DNA of 64,000 nucleotides, from positions 186,001 to 250,000 of the forward strand of contig BPJV01000002.1 of NCBI GenBank assembly GCA_026004795.1. The letters run 5' to 3'. Of the stretch, positions 35,475 to 45,455 are shown piece after piece. The notes under the pieces were generated by a model. That model worked only from the letters and a program-made list of their open reading frames with translations. It searched no databases and was not told the DNA's origin. Both the position numbers and the translations under genes were made by a program. Source of the stretch: Pirellulaceae bacterium (GTDB taxonomy: Bacteria; Planctomycetota; Planctomycetia; Pirellulales; Pirellulaceae). The first letter of the stretch is position 1. Every line of letters starts with the position of its first letter.

Positions 35475-37127
35475 CTACCGAATTGGCAACCGATGTTGCG
35501 GCGGAGCATCGTTGCCGGGGGACGATGGCGTGGCGGTTGACGGGACCGTCTGGGCACGGCGCTCTTGGGAAAGCTCCTCGAGATCGACGTCGCTGGCTGC
35601 TGCTTCTGCTAACAACTCGGACATCAATGCATCCTCGGGGCGCAGGAGCAGACTCCAGTAATGCAGCATGCCGAATCGCTCGCTGCGCGTGCCGCGAATT
35701 ACCAACTGCCACACGCCTTTGGCATTCGTACCTTGGAAGGCGCTCAAGCCAGCTTGTCGCTTCGTCACCGCTTCGGGTAGGAATCGCCCGCGAAAGGGAG
35801 CTCTTCCCTTGACGACGGGAGTCTCCGCATGATCATCAAAAATCGTATCCTCGAAATGATCGCCACTTCCTCCCACCTCGGTAAACAGTTCGACGCGCCG
35901 ACCGTCGGGACCGATCAAATAGGCATCCAACGATGCCACATTGGTGTGAGTGATCGACAGTTGCAATTTGATATCGCGGATTGGCAAATCCTCCGCGATA
36001 TGGATTTCCGTGACAACGGAAGCCCGTGGAGGGAGGATGGTCGCCAGGCGATGGGAGAATTCCCCTCCCACTGCTGCCCTGCTGCGCAGCACTTCCTGGG
36101 CGGTCAGCAGTCCATCATCATTGGTATCCAGGCGAGTGAACTCTTCCATTTTCAGGGCATCCCATTGCTTGGCAAACTCTGCCATCGATACTTGGCGATC
36201 CCCGTCGGCATCGCGTTCATAGAACCAACCAGGCAGGCCCTCGGTCAGATCTCCTGCCTGCTGCTGAAGTTCCTCTACGTAGTTTTGCAGTTCGTCGCGC
36301 GATAAGGCCCCATCATGGTCGAGGTCCAAACGACTGGTGGGTATCCCCATCGCTGCTGCTTCTTGCGATTCCAGCCGTCCATTGCGGTTGCGATCGAAAC
36401 GGCCCAACAAGCTAGCTGTCAGAAAGTAACGTGTTCCCCCTTCGCGCCACCAACGATTTCCATCTTGCTCTGGCCGCGATCGGCGTTCGGCATCCTGGAG
36501 GCGCATCTCCTCCAGCCGCTCCGCCTGACGGCGCAATTCCGAGGCCTGATCGTCCAACAGCCGCCGCCGTGCGTAGCGTTGAGCCAACTCCAAGCGGCTC
36601 AGCCGATCATCCCCATTGGCATCGCTGTCAAACGGATCGATGTGCGTCCATCGTCCGCGCTGGGCCTCACGGCGGTCGATAAAACCGTCGTCGTTACGAT
36701 CGTACCGCCGCAACGTTTGGTCGGCTTCCTCCAAATCGGCCCGTGTGTAGGGATACCTCACTTCCGGTAAGCCGAATTCTGGAATCAGCGGTTGTTCGTC
36801 ATCGAGCTCAAAAGGGCGAATGCCATTGGTCGGCGACAGATCAATCCGTTCGTCGGCGACCCCATTCTGCTTGGCAAAATACACCCGCGCGCATCGTTGC
36901 CACGTATCGATGCTGTACTCACGGTCCAAACGCAGACGAAAGGCCGTGGCTATCCGCTCCAGATAGGGGCGAGCCAGTGGGGTGATCTCGTGTGGCTGCA
37001 GTTGACCGTCTCTGTTGGTATCGAGTTGTTCCAAAGATTGGCGGAGTGTTCCTTGGGCATGAAGACCAGGGAGAGCAACCATGTGGCACACAACGAGCAT
37101 GAGCATCGTGAGTCGCCAGCGCATCAT
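35475..37127 (-). CDS. Exported EF-hand protein with C-terminal P-domain
   Basis: 550 residues with a signal peptide (TMLMLVVCHMVALPGLHAQ); GGAG lies 8 nt before the start. At least five calcium-binding EF-hand loops are visible: LDTNRDGQLQPHE, YDRNDDGFIDRRE, SDANGDDRLSRLE, DRNRNGRLESQE / DLDHDGALSRDE, and ERDADGDRQVSMAE with LDTNDDGLLTAQE. The C-terminal part (about 385-500) resembles a proprotein convertase P-domain (LSITHTNVASLDAYLIGPDGRRVELF, DTIFDDHAETPV, GVWQLVIRGTRSERFGMLHYWSLLL). It is probably a calcium-dependent surface or periplasmic protein. Its stop lies 20 bp from MITE copy A, so its 3' region was hit by the insertion. Confidence 0.82.
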   Translation of the reverse strand: MMRWRLTMLMLVVCHMVALPGLHAQGTLRQSLEQLDTNRDGQLQPHEITPLARPYLERIATAFRLRLDREYSIDTWQRCARVYFAKQNGVADERIDLSPTNGIRPFELDDEQPLIPEFGLPEVRYPYTRADLEEADQTLRRYDRNDDGFIDRREAQRGRWTHIDPFDSDANGDDRLSRLELAQRYARRRLLDDQASELRRQAERLEEMRLQDAERRSRPEQDGNRWWREGGTRYFLTASLLGRFDRNRNGRLESQEAAAMGIPTSRLDLDHDGALSRDELQNYVEELQQQAGDLTEGLPGWFYERDADGDRQVSMAEFAKQWDALKMEEFTRLDTNDDGLLTAQEVLRSRAAVGGEFSHRLATILPPRASVVTEIHIAEDLPIRDIKLQLSITHTNVASLDAYLIGPDGRRVELFTEVGGSGDHFEDTIFDDHAETPVVKGRAPFRGRFLPEAVTKRQAGLSAFQGTNAKGVWQLVIRGTRSERFGMLHYWSLLLRPEDALMSELLAEAAASDVDLEELSQERRAQTVPSTATPSSPGNDAPPQHRLPIR

Positions 37128-37273
37128 ATTGTAAACTCCGTGTTTAGCGAACGTTGCATTCTTGGCTCACGGTCTTCTACGTTGACGGCTATCGAAACGG
37201 ACGAAGGAGACAGAACGGATGAGAAACAGATGCCTCATCCGGGCGTCGCGGCGGCTGCACGATGCCCGGTGCG

Positions 37274-39952
37274 TTATCCACCGCGCAGTCGCTGTTGAAG
37301 TCGCAAGAAAACGTCGGCCTGTCCACGCCGATCCGAGCCGCCGTTGTTGCCAGAGCTGCGGGAGCGTTCAGTTGCTCGCCCCGCCTCCCCCGGCGCCGTA
37401 CCGTTGTTGAGGATGGAGCGGAGCACACTAGCGTCCTGAGGCCCAATAACTTCGATCGTCTCCTCGCTACGTCGATCGATCTCTTCGATGAGGGCCAGCG
37501 CTTGCTCATAGAGCGAATCGGGGGCGGTGATGATCAATGAATTGCTGGGGGCGTGCACGGCGATGGTCATTTTCGGTTCCAGATCCAGCGATGGTGCCAC
37601 GGATCGACCACTGCCTCGTGGGGAAGCCCCTTGGCCACCCTCCTTGTTGTCTCTTCCGCGATCTTCCTTTTCCCTACCGGCTGCATCGCGCGCAGCCCCA
37701 CCATTGCCGGCGTTGATTTCCCCGGTAGCATTGGCACGCACGACCCGGTCGGCAAAGGCCTGTTGCAGCGTCTGAGCCACCACCTCGGCGCGCGTATGCT
37801 GCAACTCGACCACATGAGGGCGTCCGTACGTCTCGACATCGGTCAAACCGCGATCCTTATCGACAATTTGCAGGTACTGCTCCAACCGATCTAGGTCACT
37901 GGCCGTCCCCTGGGCGATCAATCGATTCAAGCGGGTATCGGCTACGACGGTGAGTGTGTCTGCGATCAAGGTCAGCATCCCGTCGCGAGCACTCACGAAA
38001 CTGCTGGTCATCGTGCTTCCCGAGGCAAATCCTCTCACCAGCGAATTCTCCGTCAAGTTCTCCATGGACACGCTGCCGTTGAGCAATTCCGCGAGCATGG
38101 GAATCGCCGCGTCGGCGCGTACAAATTTCAAGTAGAACACTACAGGCGGGTTGGGCACACGCTCCAATGGCCCCATCACGACGCGCAGGTGATCTTCGAA
38201 GGCGGCGAGGGCGTGAGCGTCCTCGCACTGGACGAGCAATCCCCGTGGTGTCCATTGGCAGCGAATCGGTTCGGCATCCGCACCGTGTGGTGACGTCAGT
38301 ACGATTTCTCGCGCGCCCGCGGTGCTGGTCAGTCGCGCCGAAGGCCGCGGTGACGGTGCCGGATGGCTCGGCGCATGCAAGGTCCTTTCGGCGACCATCT
38401 CCATCGGCAGGTCGTTGGCGGCGGGATGCAAAATAACAGGATTGGGGTGTTTCCAGAATCGCGCGGCCACCTCCAACATATGGCGCGCCGTGCGGCCAGT
38501 CAGGGGGAGCAAACGGATCGTTGCTGAAGAGGTGGAGTCAGAATTCGCCATTGATTCTACCGTATCCAATTCCGCCACCATCCGCTTGATCGTTTCCACA
38601 TCGGTCGATCTGCCGCGAACATAGAGTCGGCGATTCAACGTATCGGCATCGATTTTCGGCGCCGCCGGATCGACTTCATCGGGGTCATCGAACACAGGGT
38701 CCGGCAAATCCAGCATCTGCTCCAGCAAACTGACGGCGAAGGCGGGATCGAGGTTCTTTAACGGAATGACGGCGAATTCAGCCGATGCCTGCTGCAATTG
38801 TTCGATGGTCTCTACGATTTCCTGCTGAATTTCAGGGCTGGCCAAGGCGATGATGGTATTGGACTGCGGATCCATGGACAGACGCAACTCCTGACCGGCC
38901 AGGAGGGTGAGCAAGACGTTGTAAATCATCTCCAGGTTTTCACCGGCGACAGGATGACTGCGCAGTACCACCGAGCCGGTCGAGGTTGTCAATTGACTCT
39001 GTGGTCGATCGAGGGCTTCGACCAACGTTTCGATGAGCTGCACCTTGTCTTCGACACCGGTTACAAAGATGTGCTTTCCCGAAGGATCGGTCGAAATGCT
39101 GACGTCGATACCGATCGTTTCACCGGTGGCCAATCCGAGATGGGGGCGTGCCACGGCAAGAATGTCTTCGGCTGTAGCATGCTGCAGGTCGAACGCACGG
39201 ACGACCGTGCCATTGTCCAGTGTTTCGGGCTGGAAGTCGGCGATGATTCTCCGCACGTTTCGCAATTGCGATATCGTCCCGATGACCAGCATCTGATTGG
39301 TTCGGCGAAATACCGCTGGCGGTCGAATCAGATTCAGCGGCGCCAGTTCATCGATCGCCTCCTCTGGATCCAACTCCCCCAAGTCGTAGAAACATTTCGC
39401 CATCATATTTGCCGGCCACCGGTCCAGTTCGTCGATGGTGACCGTCTCGGCGATTTGATCCAACTGCATGAGACTGCGCGGGTCATTCATATTGATGACG
39501 GTCAACAGGCGGCCGCCACGCACCAGCATGTACCCTTCGGCAAGCAGGAATAGGTTCAGCCGATCAATGGCACCGTCGAGATCATACGCTTGTTGGTCGC
39601 GGTAGGTAAAACTGCCAGGGGGCAAATCCTTGAAATGCAGCGCCAGATTCCCTTGCTGAGCGATCCACTCGAATACCTCACGCCACGGAGTACGGTCGAA
39701 GCTGAACAGCAATCCACCGCCGCCCGGCGGGACTTGGTCCGACGTCTCGTCCTCCGCCATGGTCGCGTTCGATAGGATTGATGAATTCGGCGGCGGGCTG
39801 GTCTCGGCCGATGACTGCGCCGCATCGTCAGCGGTGGCCGGTCCTGTGGGAGTGTCCTGCCCCCAAGATGGACTGACCGCAGTGAACAAGGTCAGAATGA
39901 GCCATGTCAGATGGTTGGCCATGCGGTGTGCAGGATGCAAGTATTGAAACAT
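37274..39952 (-). CDS. Secretin N-domain repeat protein without recognisable barrel
   Basis: 892 residues from the ATG at 39952; in-frame ATGs at 40027 and 39922 are alternatives. The signal sequence is MANHLTWLILTLFTAVSPSWGQ. An STN/N0-like domain comes first (SFDRTPWREVFEWIAQQGNLALHFKDLPPGSFTYRD). Several N1/NolW-type ring-building domains follow (VVRAFDLQHATAEDILAVARPHL, FAVIPLKNLDPAFAVSLLEQML, RPHVVELQHTRAEVVAQTLQQAF) with the usual LIITAPDSLYEQALALIEEIDRR. A C-terminal secretin beta-barrel is not visible; the end is a short low-complexity SDRRGQAD/RLQQRLRGG tail. It probably forms or decorates a periplasmic ring of a type II secretion-like or pilus system. Confidence 0.75.
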   Translation of the reverse strand: MFQYLHPAHRMANHLTWLILTLFTAVSPSWGQDTPTGPATADDAAQSSAETSPPPNSSILSNATMAEDETSDQVPPGGGGLLFSFDRTPWREVFEWIAQQGNLALHFKDLPPGSFTYRDQQAYDLDGAIDRLNLFLLAEGYMLVRGGRLLTVINMNDPRSLMQLDQIAETVTIDELDRWPANMMAKCFYDLGELDPEEAIDELAPLNLIRPPAVFRRTNQMLVIGTISQLRNVRRIIADFQPETLDNGTVVRAFDLQHATAEDILAVARPHLGLATGETIGIDVSISTDPSGKHIFVTGVEDKVQLIETLVEALDRPQSQLTTSTGSVVLRSHPVAGENLEMIYNVLLTLLAGQELRLSMDPQSNTIIALASPEIQQEIVETIEQLQQASAEFAVIPLKNLDPAFAVSLLEQMLDLPDPVFDDPDEVDPAAPKIDADTLNRRLYVRGRSTDVETIKRMVAELDTVESMANSDSTSSATIRLLPLTGRTARHMLEVAARFWKHPNPVILHPAANDLPMEMVAERTLHAPSHPAPSPRPSARLTSTAGAREIVLTSPHGADAEPIRCQWTPRGLLVQCEDAHALAAFEDHLRVVMGPLERVPNPPVVFYLKFVRADAAIPMLAELLNGSVSMENLTENSLVRGFASGSTMTSSFVSARDGMLTLIADTLTVVADTRLNRLIAQGTASDLDRLEQYLQIVDKDRGLTDVETYGRPHVVELQHTRAEVVAQTLQQAFADRVVRANATGEINAGNGGAARDAAGREKEDRGRDNKEGGQGASPRGSGRSVAPSLDLEPKMTIAVHAPSNSLIITAPDSLYEQALALIEEIDRRSEETIEVIGPQDASVLRSILNNGTAPGEAGRATERSRSSGNNGGSDRRGQADVFLRLQQRLRGG

Positions 39953-40438
39953 CGTCCGTGGTCGCCCTGTTTTAATGACTTGGTAATGACCTCTTACGTT
40001 AGGCTTCGAGCCGGTCGCTTCTACCACAAAGCTATACCTCCGATGCCGTCATGCAACGCTTTCCGACGATCATCTGGTGGTCGAGCGATACGCCAGAGAG
40101 ACTGCGGCACTTGGAGTGCACCGACCATGTCGCGAAGCTCGGCGTCACGAGGCCGGCGGAGGCGACGATGGTCCTCCTCGTCCCAGCCTCTCTCCGGAGT
40201 ATGGACATCGGGAATCTGCTATCAGGTGGGAAATCGAAGGTGGGAAAATGCCACTGGCAACTGGGCAGGGGAATCGACAACCGGTCAACCAGTGGTACGT
40301 TGACCGCTGCCCATTAGTCTATTCCATTATCGATGGCGTTGCCAGTCGTTTGGTAGACCAAAGCAGGCGGCGTGCATGGTGGAGGCGGTAGGAAACATTC
40401 CCTGTATTTAGTTCCCGTAAGAGCGTGAGCGAACCACA
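39953..40438. other. Divergent intergenic region, secretin-like / hisI
   Basis: This gap of about 486 bp should hold the promoters of both genes. No clear element was seen, and the overlapping ORFs in it are not credible. Confidence 0.35.
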
Positions 40439-40855
40439 ATGGCAATTCCTGATTTTTCTCGTGGTACAAATGGACTGCTACCGGCGATTGCTCAAGATGC
40501 GGATACTGGTGAAATCTTGATGCTTGCCTGGATGAACCAGCAAGCGTGGGAAGAAACCTTGCACTCTGGGCGTGCCGTTTATTATTCGCGCAGTCGCGGT
40601 GGTCTATGGCGCAAAGGAGAACAAAGTGGTCACGAGCAACAGGTGGTTGCCATTCGCGTCGATTGCGATGCCGACACGATCTTGCTACGCGTCCGGCAGC
40701 AAGGGGCTGCATGCCACGAGGGCTACCGGACCTGTTTCTTCCGGCAGCGAACGCAAAGCGGAGCGTGGGAGACGGTAGAACCTCGCCTGGTTAACCCTGC
40801 GGAAGTGTACACGAGATCCAACAGCGATGCCCACCAGCCGTCGACGTCAGAATGA
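40439..40855 (+). CDS. hisI: Phosphoribosyl-AMP cyclohydrolase
   Basis: 138 residues. It opens the purine ring of PR-AMP in histidine biosynthesis (third step) and needs zinc and magnesium. It has the family pattern [41 protein letters not shown]. The metal ligands follow: [27 protein letters not shown], where DCDAD binds Mg and the Cys/CH..C set binds Zn. There is no HisE pyrophosphohydrolase domain, so hisE must be separate. Other his genes are not in the window. Confidence 0.95.
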   Translation: MAIPDFSRGTNGLLPAIAQDADTGEILMLAWMNQQAWEETLHSGRAVYYSRSRGGLWRKGEQSGHEQQVVAIRVDCDADTILLRVRQQGAACHEGYRTCFFRQRTQSGAWETVEPRLVNPAEVYTRSNSDAHQPSTSE

Positions 40856-41131
40856 TGCGCGGCGTCTGGGAATGACCGCCCCCATGACCATGATTCGATT
40901 CCGGCGCGACGCAACCATCGGCTTGCTCAACAACGGTGCGCGATGTTGTTGACTGAACTCGGTACCTCAGGCGATCCGCCAAAAGACGGGCAAAGTCGAT
41001 GTGGCAGGACTCCTTCGCCTGGGGAGGCCGTCTACCTAGTGCTGCACCGCGGCGTCGACTTGCCAACGGAAGAGGCGACGAGAGGGGGGAAGCAGCGGCC
41101 GGGAGCAACGTGCTGTCGGGAGGTGCAGCTA

Positions 41132-42151
41132 CTAGCGGCGAATCCGGTAGTGGCTCATCGCCGACGGGCCGGAATCGTGCGGTGTATACCTGGGAAGACT
41201 GACGGCGCCGTTGAGCTGGGCGTTGGCTTGGACCAGGTCGACGGTTACCAGCCCAGTCGAATCCGGCGGCTGGTAGGCCCCTGCTTCGTTACTCATCGGC
41301 TCATTGATCAAGTAGAACCCGACTTCGACATGAAAAGCCAACGGCGGGCCGCTATCTGGTTGCAACTGGACATCAACCGTGTGTGGTAGGCTCCAATCGA
41401 CGGCCGAATAGTACTGGTGATCGGACTGTTGCGCCGTGGCCACTAAGCGCCCCGCGTGGTTGTACAACAACGTTTGCTTGAGTACCCCCGTTCTACCATC
41501 CAGCACCAGATGCCGACGGTAAGCGCCACGTGGTGAGGGGATGTAGGAGCGGATCTCGAGCGTCCCGTCAGGCCTGGTGATGGGGCCTTCATGGGAGAGC
41601 GCGGGATCGATTTCCACCACTCCCAACGCCTCCCGGAACCACAAAGGCGAGACGGGAAGAATGCGGCGAGGGCCAGGCTGAGATTCGAATTCGTCGTGCC
41701 GTGCGTAGTACAACGTCGGCGGGGAGGGCATCTGTGTCTGCAGCCAGAACATTTCCTCATTGCTGCCGGCGGCGAATGCCAGTCCCATCAAGCGGGTACC
41801 GGGATAGGCTTCAAGACTGAAATTATGAGGCCGCTCCCATCGTAAGGTTCCGCGCAAGTTGGTGATAATTTCCGGGCTGGATATCGTCAACGTGTTGGAT
41901 TCCAGGCGTTGGATTTGCAAGCTCTTGTTTACCTGCTCGATGATCTCCGCCAACGTCGGTACGTCGTCAAATCGCGGAGGTGGCGCGAACTCGGTCAGCG
42001 GTTGACGCCGCGCGCAAGTGGCACCGCACGTAACGATCATCACGGCGAGAATTCCGAGCGCTTGAACCACACCTCGCCGTCGCTGGTTCTCCCCTGGCCC
42101 GGTCCCTACGGTGGGCGAACACGTTATGAGTTGACAGTGAGATCGTGACAT
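41132..42151 (-). CDS. Exported LolA-like lipoprotein, hypothetical
   Basis: 339 residues. A hydrophobic segment near 30-44 (VQALGILAVMIVTCGATCARR) ends in cysteines after an arginine-rich n-region, consistent with export and possible lipidation. The body (PTLAEIIEQVNKSLQIQRLESNTLTI, LRGTLRWERPHNFSLEAYPG, SNEEMFWLQTQMPSPPTLYYARHDEF) has the amphipathic strand pattern of LolA/DUF4292-like lipid-binding folds. No catalytic motif is visible. It may act in the envelope. The assignment is at fold level only. Confidence 0.6.
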   Translation of the reverse strand: MSRSHCQLITCSPTVGTGPGENQRRRGVVQALGILAVMIVTCGATCARRQPLTEFAPPPRFDDVPTLAEIIEQVNKSLQIQRLESNTLTISSPEIITNLRGTLRWERPHNFSLEAYPGTRLMGLAFAAGSNEEMFWLQTQMPSPPTLYYARHDEFESQPGPRRILPVSPLWFREALGVVEIDPALSHEGPITRPDGTLEIRSYIPSPRGAYRRHLVLDGRTGVLKQTLLYNHAGRLVATAQQSDHQYYSAVDWSLPHTVDVQLQPDSGPPLAFHVEVGFYLINEPMSNEAGAYQPPDSTGLVTVDLVQANAQLNGAVSLPRYTPHDSGPSAMSHYRIRR

Positions 42152-42187
42152 GGAGCCGCTCGCGAGTCCTTCGCATCGTTGATTTTT

Positions 42188-42676
42188 TCATTCCTCGGTG
42201 AACAACAATGCCTTCAATTCATCTTGCCAGACAGGCATCGTCTCTGCGGTAGGAGAGACCATCGGTACCTCCCACAGGCGACCATCGCCAGGCGAGATCA
42301 GCCTCCACACCGGTGCCGGTTGATCGTCGAACTCCGCTTGGGGATCTTCCACCAACACGCGGCGACGTACCAACAACAGCGCCAGCAGGTACGCTAGCAC
42401 TTCCTTGCCGGGTCGTTCGATCAGTCCACTGAGTGCGTCCAGCAACACGCCATCGGGTGCCGGTTTCAGGCGTTTTGCCCCCGCTTCCGGCATGCGATTG
42501 GTCCACCATCCAATTGCTTGCTCAGAGGGGCCGTTCCAATGCTCTTGGCTGATATCCAGCCGACGAAACGTCTCGCCATCGGGAACGACCATCGACACGA
42601 AAGCCTCACCTGGCATGAGATTACGACCGCTGATGGCACACTTGCGAGTGCATTTGCTAATGGTGTAATCTTGCAT
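42188..42676 (-). CDS. Hypothetical protein with CxxxC motif
   Basis: 162 residues from the ATG at 42676, chosen because a GAGGG/GGAGGA ribosome site precedes it; the frame is open to 42733. The N-terminus (YTISKCTRKCAISGRNLMPGEAFVSMVV) looks like a half zinc ribbon. The middle segment is ISQEHWNGPSEQAIGWWTNRMP. A helical region RPGKEVLAYLLALLLVRRRVLV is followed by WRLISPGDGRLWEVPM. I regard it as a planctomycete conserved protein of unknown function. It lies 36 bp upstream of the LolA-like gene on the same strand, so the two are probably an operon. Confidence 0.7.
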   Translation of the reverse strand: MQDYTISKCTRKCAISGRNLMPGEAFVSMVVPDGETFRRLDISQEHWNGPSEQAIGWWTNRMPEAGAKRLKPAPDGVLLDALSGLIERPGKEVLAYLLALLLVRRRVLVEDPQAEFDDQPAPVWRLISPGDGRLWEVPMVSPTAETMPVWQDELKALLFTEE

Positions 42677-43161
42677 CGTGTCCCTCGTCCTCCCCTTGGC
42701 TTGGTCCTTAGTGTGCTTAACCGATTCCGCCAATGGAGAACAAGATCAAACGTGCCTTTACACCACGACTTTACGACTCAGGGCATCGCGTCCCATCGTC
42801 TTGACAGCTCGCGCTGCCCAAGGCGGGCCATGCCCATGGCCCCGCAAAGGTAACCGACGTGGTGAAAATGGCCACGAGGAACGACACGCATGACCGGCAG
42901 TGTCGGCCCAGCACTGGATGCTCACCCGCCTTCAAAATACCAACGACAATTCGTGACAGTAGGGAGAAGCAGATCGCATGGCGAGTTGACCGGACTGGCG
43001 GAGCTCGGCCCGGGGAAGCCATCCCCCAGCAAGCTATCCAAGAGAGGTCCGAATAGGGGAATGCTTAAGCACCTTGCCCCGGCCGACAACAATTTCTGAG
43101 CCCTTGCGAGAGGATGCGGACCAGGGCGGCGCAGAATGATGCGCCAGTCGCCGGAGCTTGT
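42677..43161. other. Non-coding gap, 485 bp
   Basis: The gap lies between the 3' end of the PL9-like gene and the CxxxC gene, both on the minus strand. No credible gene or repeat was seen. Confidence 0.35.
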
Positions 43162-44523
43162 TCACGGGCCGGGATCGAACTCGAAACACCCCAGGTCGGG
43201 GGCAGCACCGTGGAAGGGAAAGCCGACGTCAATCCCCTTGTCGATACAATTGCTACCTGCGGCCAGGTGCAGGAAGGTTATCGACGGCAAGCTTCCATCG
43301 GCTTGGCGAGGCAAGACCAGCTGTGTTTCATCGAGGCTCTGAAAATCCACTTCGCTAACGGAAATCCCCAAGTCGAAATAGTTGCCGGCGGTCGTGCTGC
43401 GGTGCAGGTCCAGGTTGGAAACTTCGCGGCGGCCTCGGAAACCGAGGTTGTTGTACAGCTTCTGCGACCTTCCAGGAGCATCCATGTCGAAGTCGATTCC
43501 GTTGGAATGATTGACTCTCTCCAGCATATTGAAGTTCGTGCGATTGCGAAACGCGGTATTGTTGATCCACACATTGCCGCCGGGGTGATGATTGGCATAA
43601 AAGCCGTTGGCCTTATTGCGGACGGCCAAGCAGAATCGGACGGTGTGCTCAGGCATTGGCCGCGCCAGTCGGTTGGTCGGCGTTCGTCCCCAACCACCAA
43701 CTTTGAACCCATTGCCATCGGCCAGCCCGCGGAAATCGGGGGTGTACCCGTTGTAAAATGCCCAACACTGCTCGAATGTCACCGCTTCCGAAGCATGGAT
43801 GCAGTCGAAGCCATCGTCGCTGTTGAACCATGCGCGGCAACCGCGGAAAACATTCCCCACCGCGCCTCGACGAGGGTGGCAACCGAAGCCGTCGGTGTTT
43901 CCCCCCAAACCGTTCTCGGATGTGTGGTCATGATTGCGGTAGGCGTCGCAATTGAGAACGAGGTTGTGGGAGCCATCGAGGAGGTAGAAGCCAATGGCCT
44001 GACCGTCGTGCATGCTCAGATGCTCGTAGATGTTATGACTACCAAGGTTCTGAAAACATTCCGATTGCGTGTGGCCGGGCATCGTTACCTGAACGCCGAC
44101 GACCTCGAAGCCCTTGAAGTGCAGCCAAGATCCGGTGACGAAAAAAGCGATGATGCGCGTTCCCTCTGCTCGCACCTGGCTAAAGTCGAACACGGGGCGC
44201 TCATCCTGCCATGCCCAGTAACGGATCGGTGCATCAACTCGGCCGCTCTTGTGCAGATCGAAGACATAGGTCCAGATGCGTCTTCTTCGCATGATCTGTT
44301 CTTCGCTAATGCGATACGTGCCGCCCCGAATGTAGACGGTGTCTCCTGGTTGAGCCGCTTGCTGCGCCCGCGCGATGCTCGCGAACGGCTGGGCGATCGT
44401 ACCCGGATTCGCATCATCCCCGGTCGGTGCAATGAAGTACTCGGCCGCGGATCCCAAGTGCGGCAGGCAGAGCGATGCCGCGATCACAATCAATAACTGT
44501 GCAGTCATTTTGATGGTTGGCAT
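43162..44523 (-). CDS. PL9-like polysaccharide lyase (right-handed beta-helix)
   Basis: 453 residues with a signal peptide (TAQLLIVIAASLCLPHLGSA). The N-terminus EYFIAPTGDDANPGTIAQPFASIARAQQAAQPGDTVYIRGGTY is the DUF1565-type entry seen in polysaccharide lyase family 9. A parallel beta-helix follows with stacked GFEVVGVQ, HNIYEHLSMHDGQAIGFYLLDGSHNLVLNCDAYRNHD and NSDDGFDCIHASEAVTFEQCWAFYNG. PL9 enzymes cleave pectate or rhamnogalacturonan-type uronans by Ca-assisted beta-elimination with a Lys base. The acidic NHDHTSENGLGGNTDGFG and SDDGFD may be the calcium site. An extracellular or periplasmic role in plant or algal polysaccharide use is inferred. Confidence 0.75.
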   Translation of the reverse strand: MPTIKMTAQLLIVIAASLCLPHLGSAAEYFIAPTGDDANPGTIAQPFASIARAQQAAQPGDTVYIRGGTYRISEEQIMRRRRIWTYVFDLHKSGRVDAPIRYWAWQDERPVFDFSQVRAEGTRIIAFFVTGSWLHFKGFEVVGVQVTMPGHTQSECFQNLGSHNIYEHLSMHDGQAIGFYLLDGSHNLVLNCDAYRNHDHTSENGLGGNTDGFGCHPRRGAVGNVFRGCRAWFNSDDGFDCIHASEAVTFEQCWAFYNGYTPDFRGLADGNGFKVGGWGRTPTNRLARPMPEHTVRFCLAVRNKANGFYANHHPGGNVWINNTAFRNRTNFNMLERVNHSNGIDFDMDAPGRSQKLYNNLGFRGRREVSNLDLHRSTTAGNYFDLGISVSEVDFQSLDETQLVLPRQADGSLPSITFLHLAAGSNCIDKGIDVGFPFHGAAPDLGCFEFDPGP

Positions 44524-45455
44524 GGGTAATTACACTTTTTCTGTCGCGTTGGCTCGCTCCTGAAGGTCACCTCTCGACACCTGAGCCCCACCGTCCTGTT
44601 TGCTGGCCATTCAAGCCTACTGCCCCCCGAACAAGCAGCGGTTTCCCCAGCGATAACGCTGGTCGCCGCCCAAGAAAAACACGTCGACGGCGCAGAATGA
44701 CCGACCAAAACATCGGAAATTCCACTGCAGACCACTACCGCACGAGCCCGACCATCGTAGCCGGACAGATGCGCCAAGTGCCAAGAGATCGTTGACAAAG
44801 GTGAGTCCATCGAGGCGGGGTTTCGTCACTGGTCCAGAATGCGAATATTTCTTGTTCTAGACTTTGTCCCTCGCGAGATCAACCACCGGGTGCTAACGGG
44901 CCGCCGTTACCAGGACTTGCCCAGAACCTGCCGCTGGCGCATGGCGGCGATTCGGTTGGTAGCCGATCGAGCCCCTTGGTACGGCCACTCCTGATGATCC
45001 GTTCAGTACCGTGTCGAACATCGTCCTGGTATCGCGGGTAGCAACGTTCGAAATAGAAACCGTCGTGCGGCCCTCTATCACAATCGCCTCCATGGGCGAT
45101 CACTCCTTTGCTGTAACCGTTCACGGCTCGGTCGGAAGGGCGAGGCTGCTCCCGAACCGGTGCCGCAGCCCACTTGTCCTGTGCGGCTCAGCCAGAGCCT
45201 TGCCCTCCCACAATCGCAACTCGTTGTGTAAGCCCTGAACGACGACGCGCTTGCTTACCTGCACAAAGCGCCAGCGACTGCGTATCCCTGCCCCCCCTGA
45301 AACCACCTCGACTCACTCACCTCACTCGCTAGCGCTTCGTGCTGGTATTGATTAATGGAAGTCCCCCGCCCAAACTACCTCGGAGCGTGAACGGTTACCT
45401 TTTGCTTCCGTGGCCAAAGCATCGGTACGATCGTGTCAAGCAATGGCGCCCCGCT
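44524..45455. other. Long non-coding region containing MITE copy B
   Basis: 932 bp without a credible gene. The insertion element at 45113-45398 occupies the right third; the remainder (44524-45112) shows no family or RNA that I recognise. Confidence 0.4.
45113..45398. mobile_element. MITE-like composite repeat, copy B
   Basis: It begins GTAACCGTTCACGG and ends CGTGAACGGTTAC, the same termini as copy A and in the same orientation. The flanks CCTTTGCT (45105-45112) and CTTTTGCT (45399-45406) match at seven of eight positions, a slightly decayed 8-bp target duplication. Internal parts follow the order of copy A: the GC-rich GGGCGAGGCT...AGCCTTGCCC hairpin, then GACGACGCGCTTGCTTACC, then the AAGCGCCAGCGA / TCGCTAGCGCTTCGTGCTGGT inverted repeat. 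It is 9 bp shorter than copy A, mainly a deletion at the junction of the two modules. Confidence 0.72.

Noticed and set aside
43114-44496. 460-residue plus-strand ORF
   Set aside because: It lies antisense to the PL9-like gene, has no recognisable motifs and exists because of the codon bias of the minus-strand gene.
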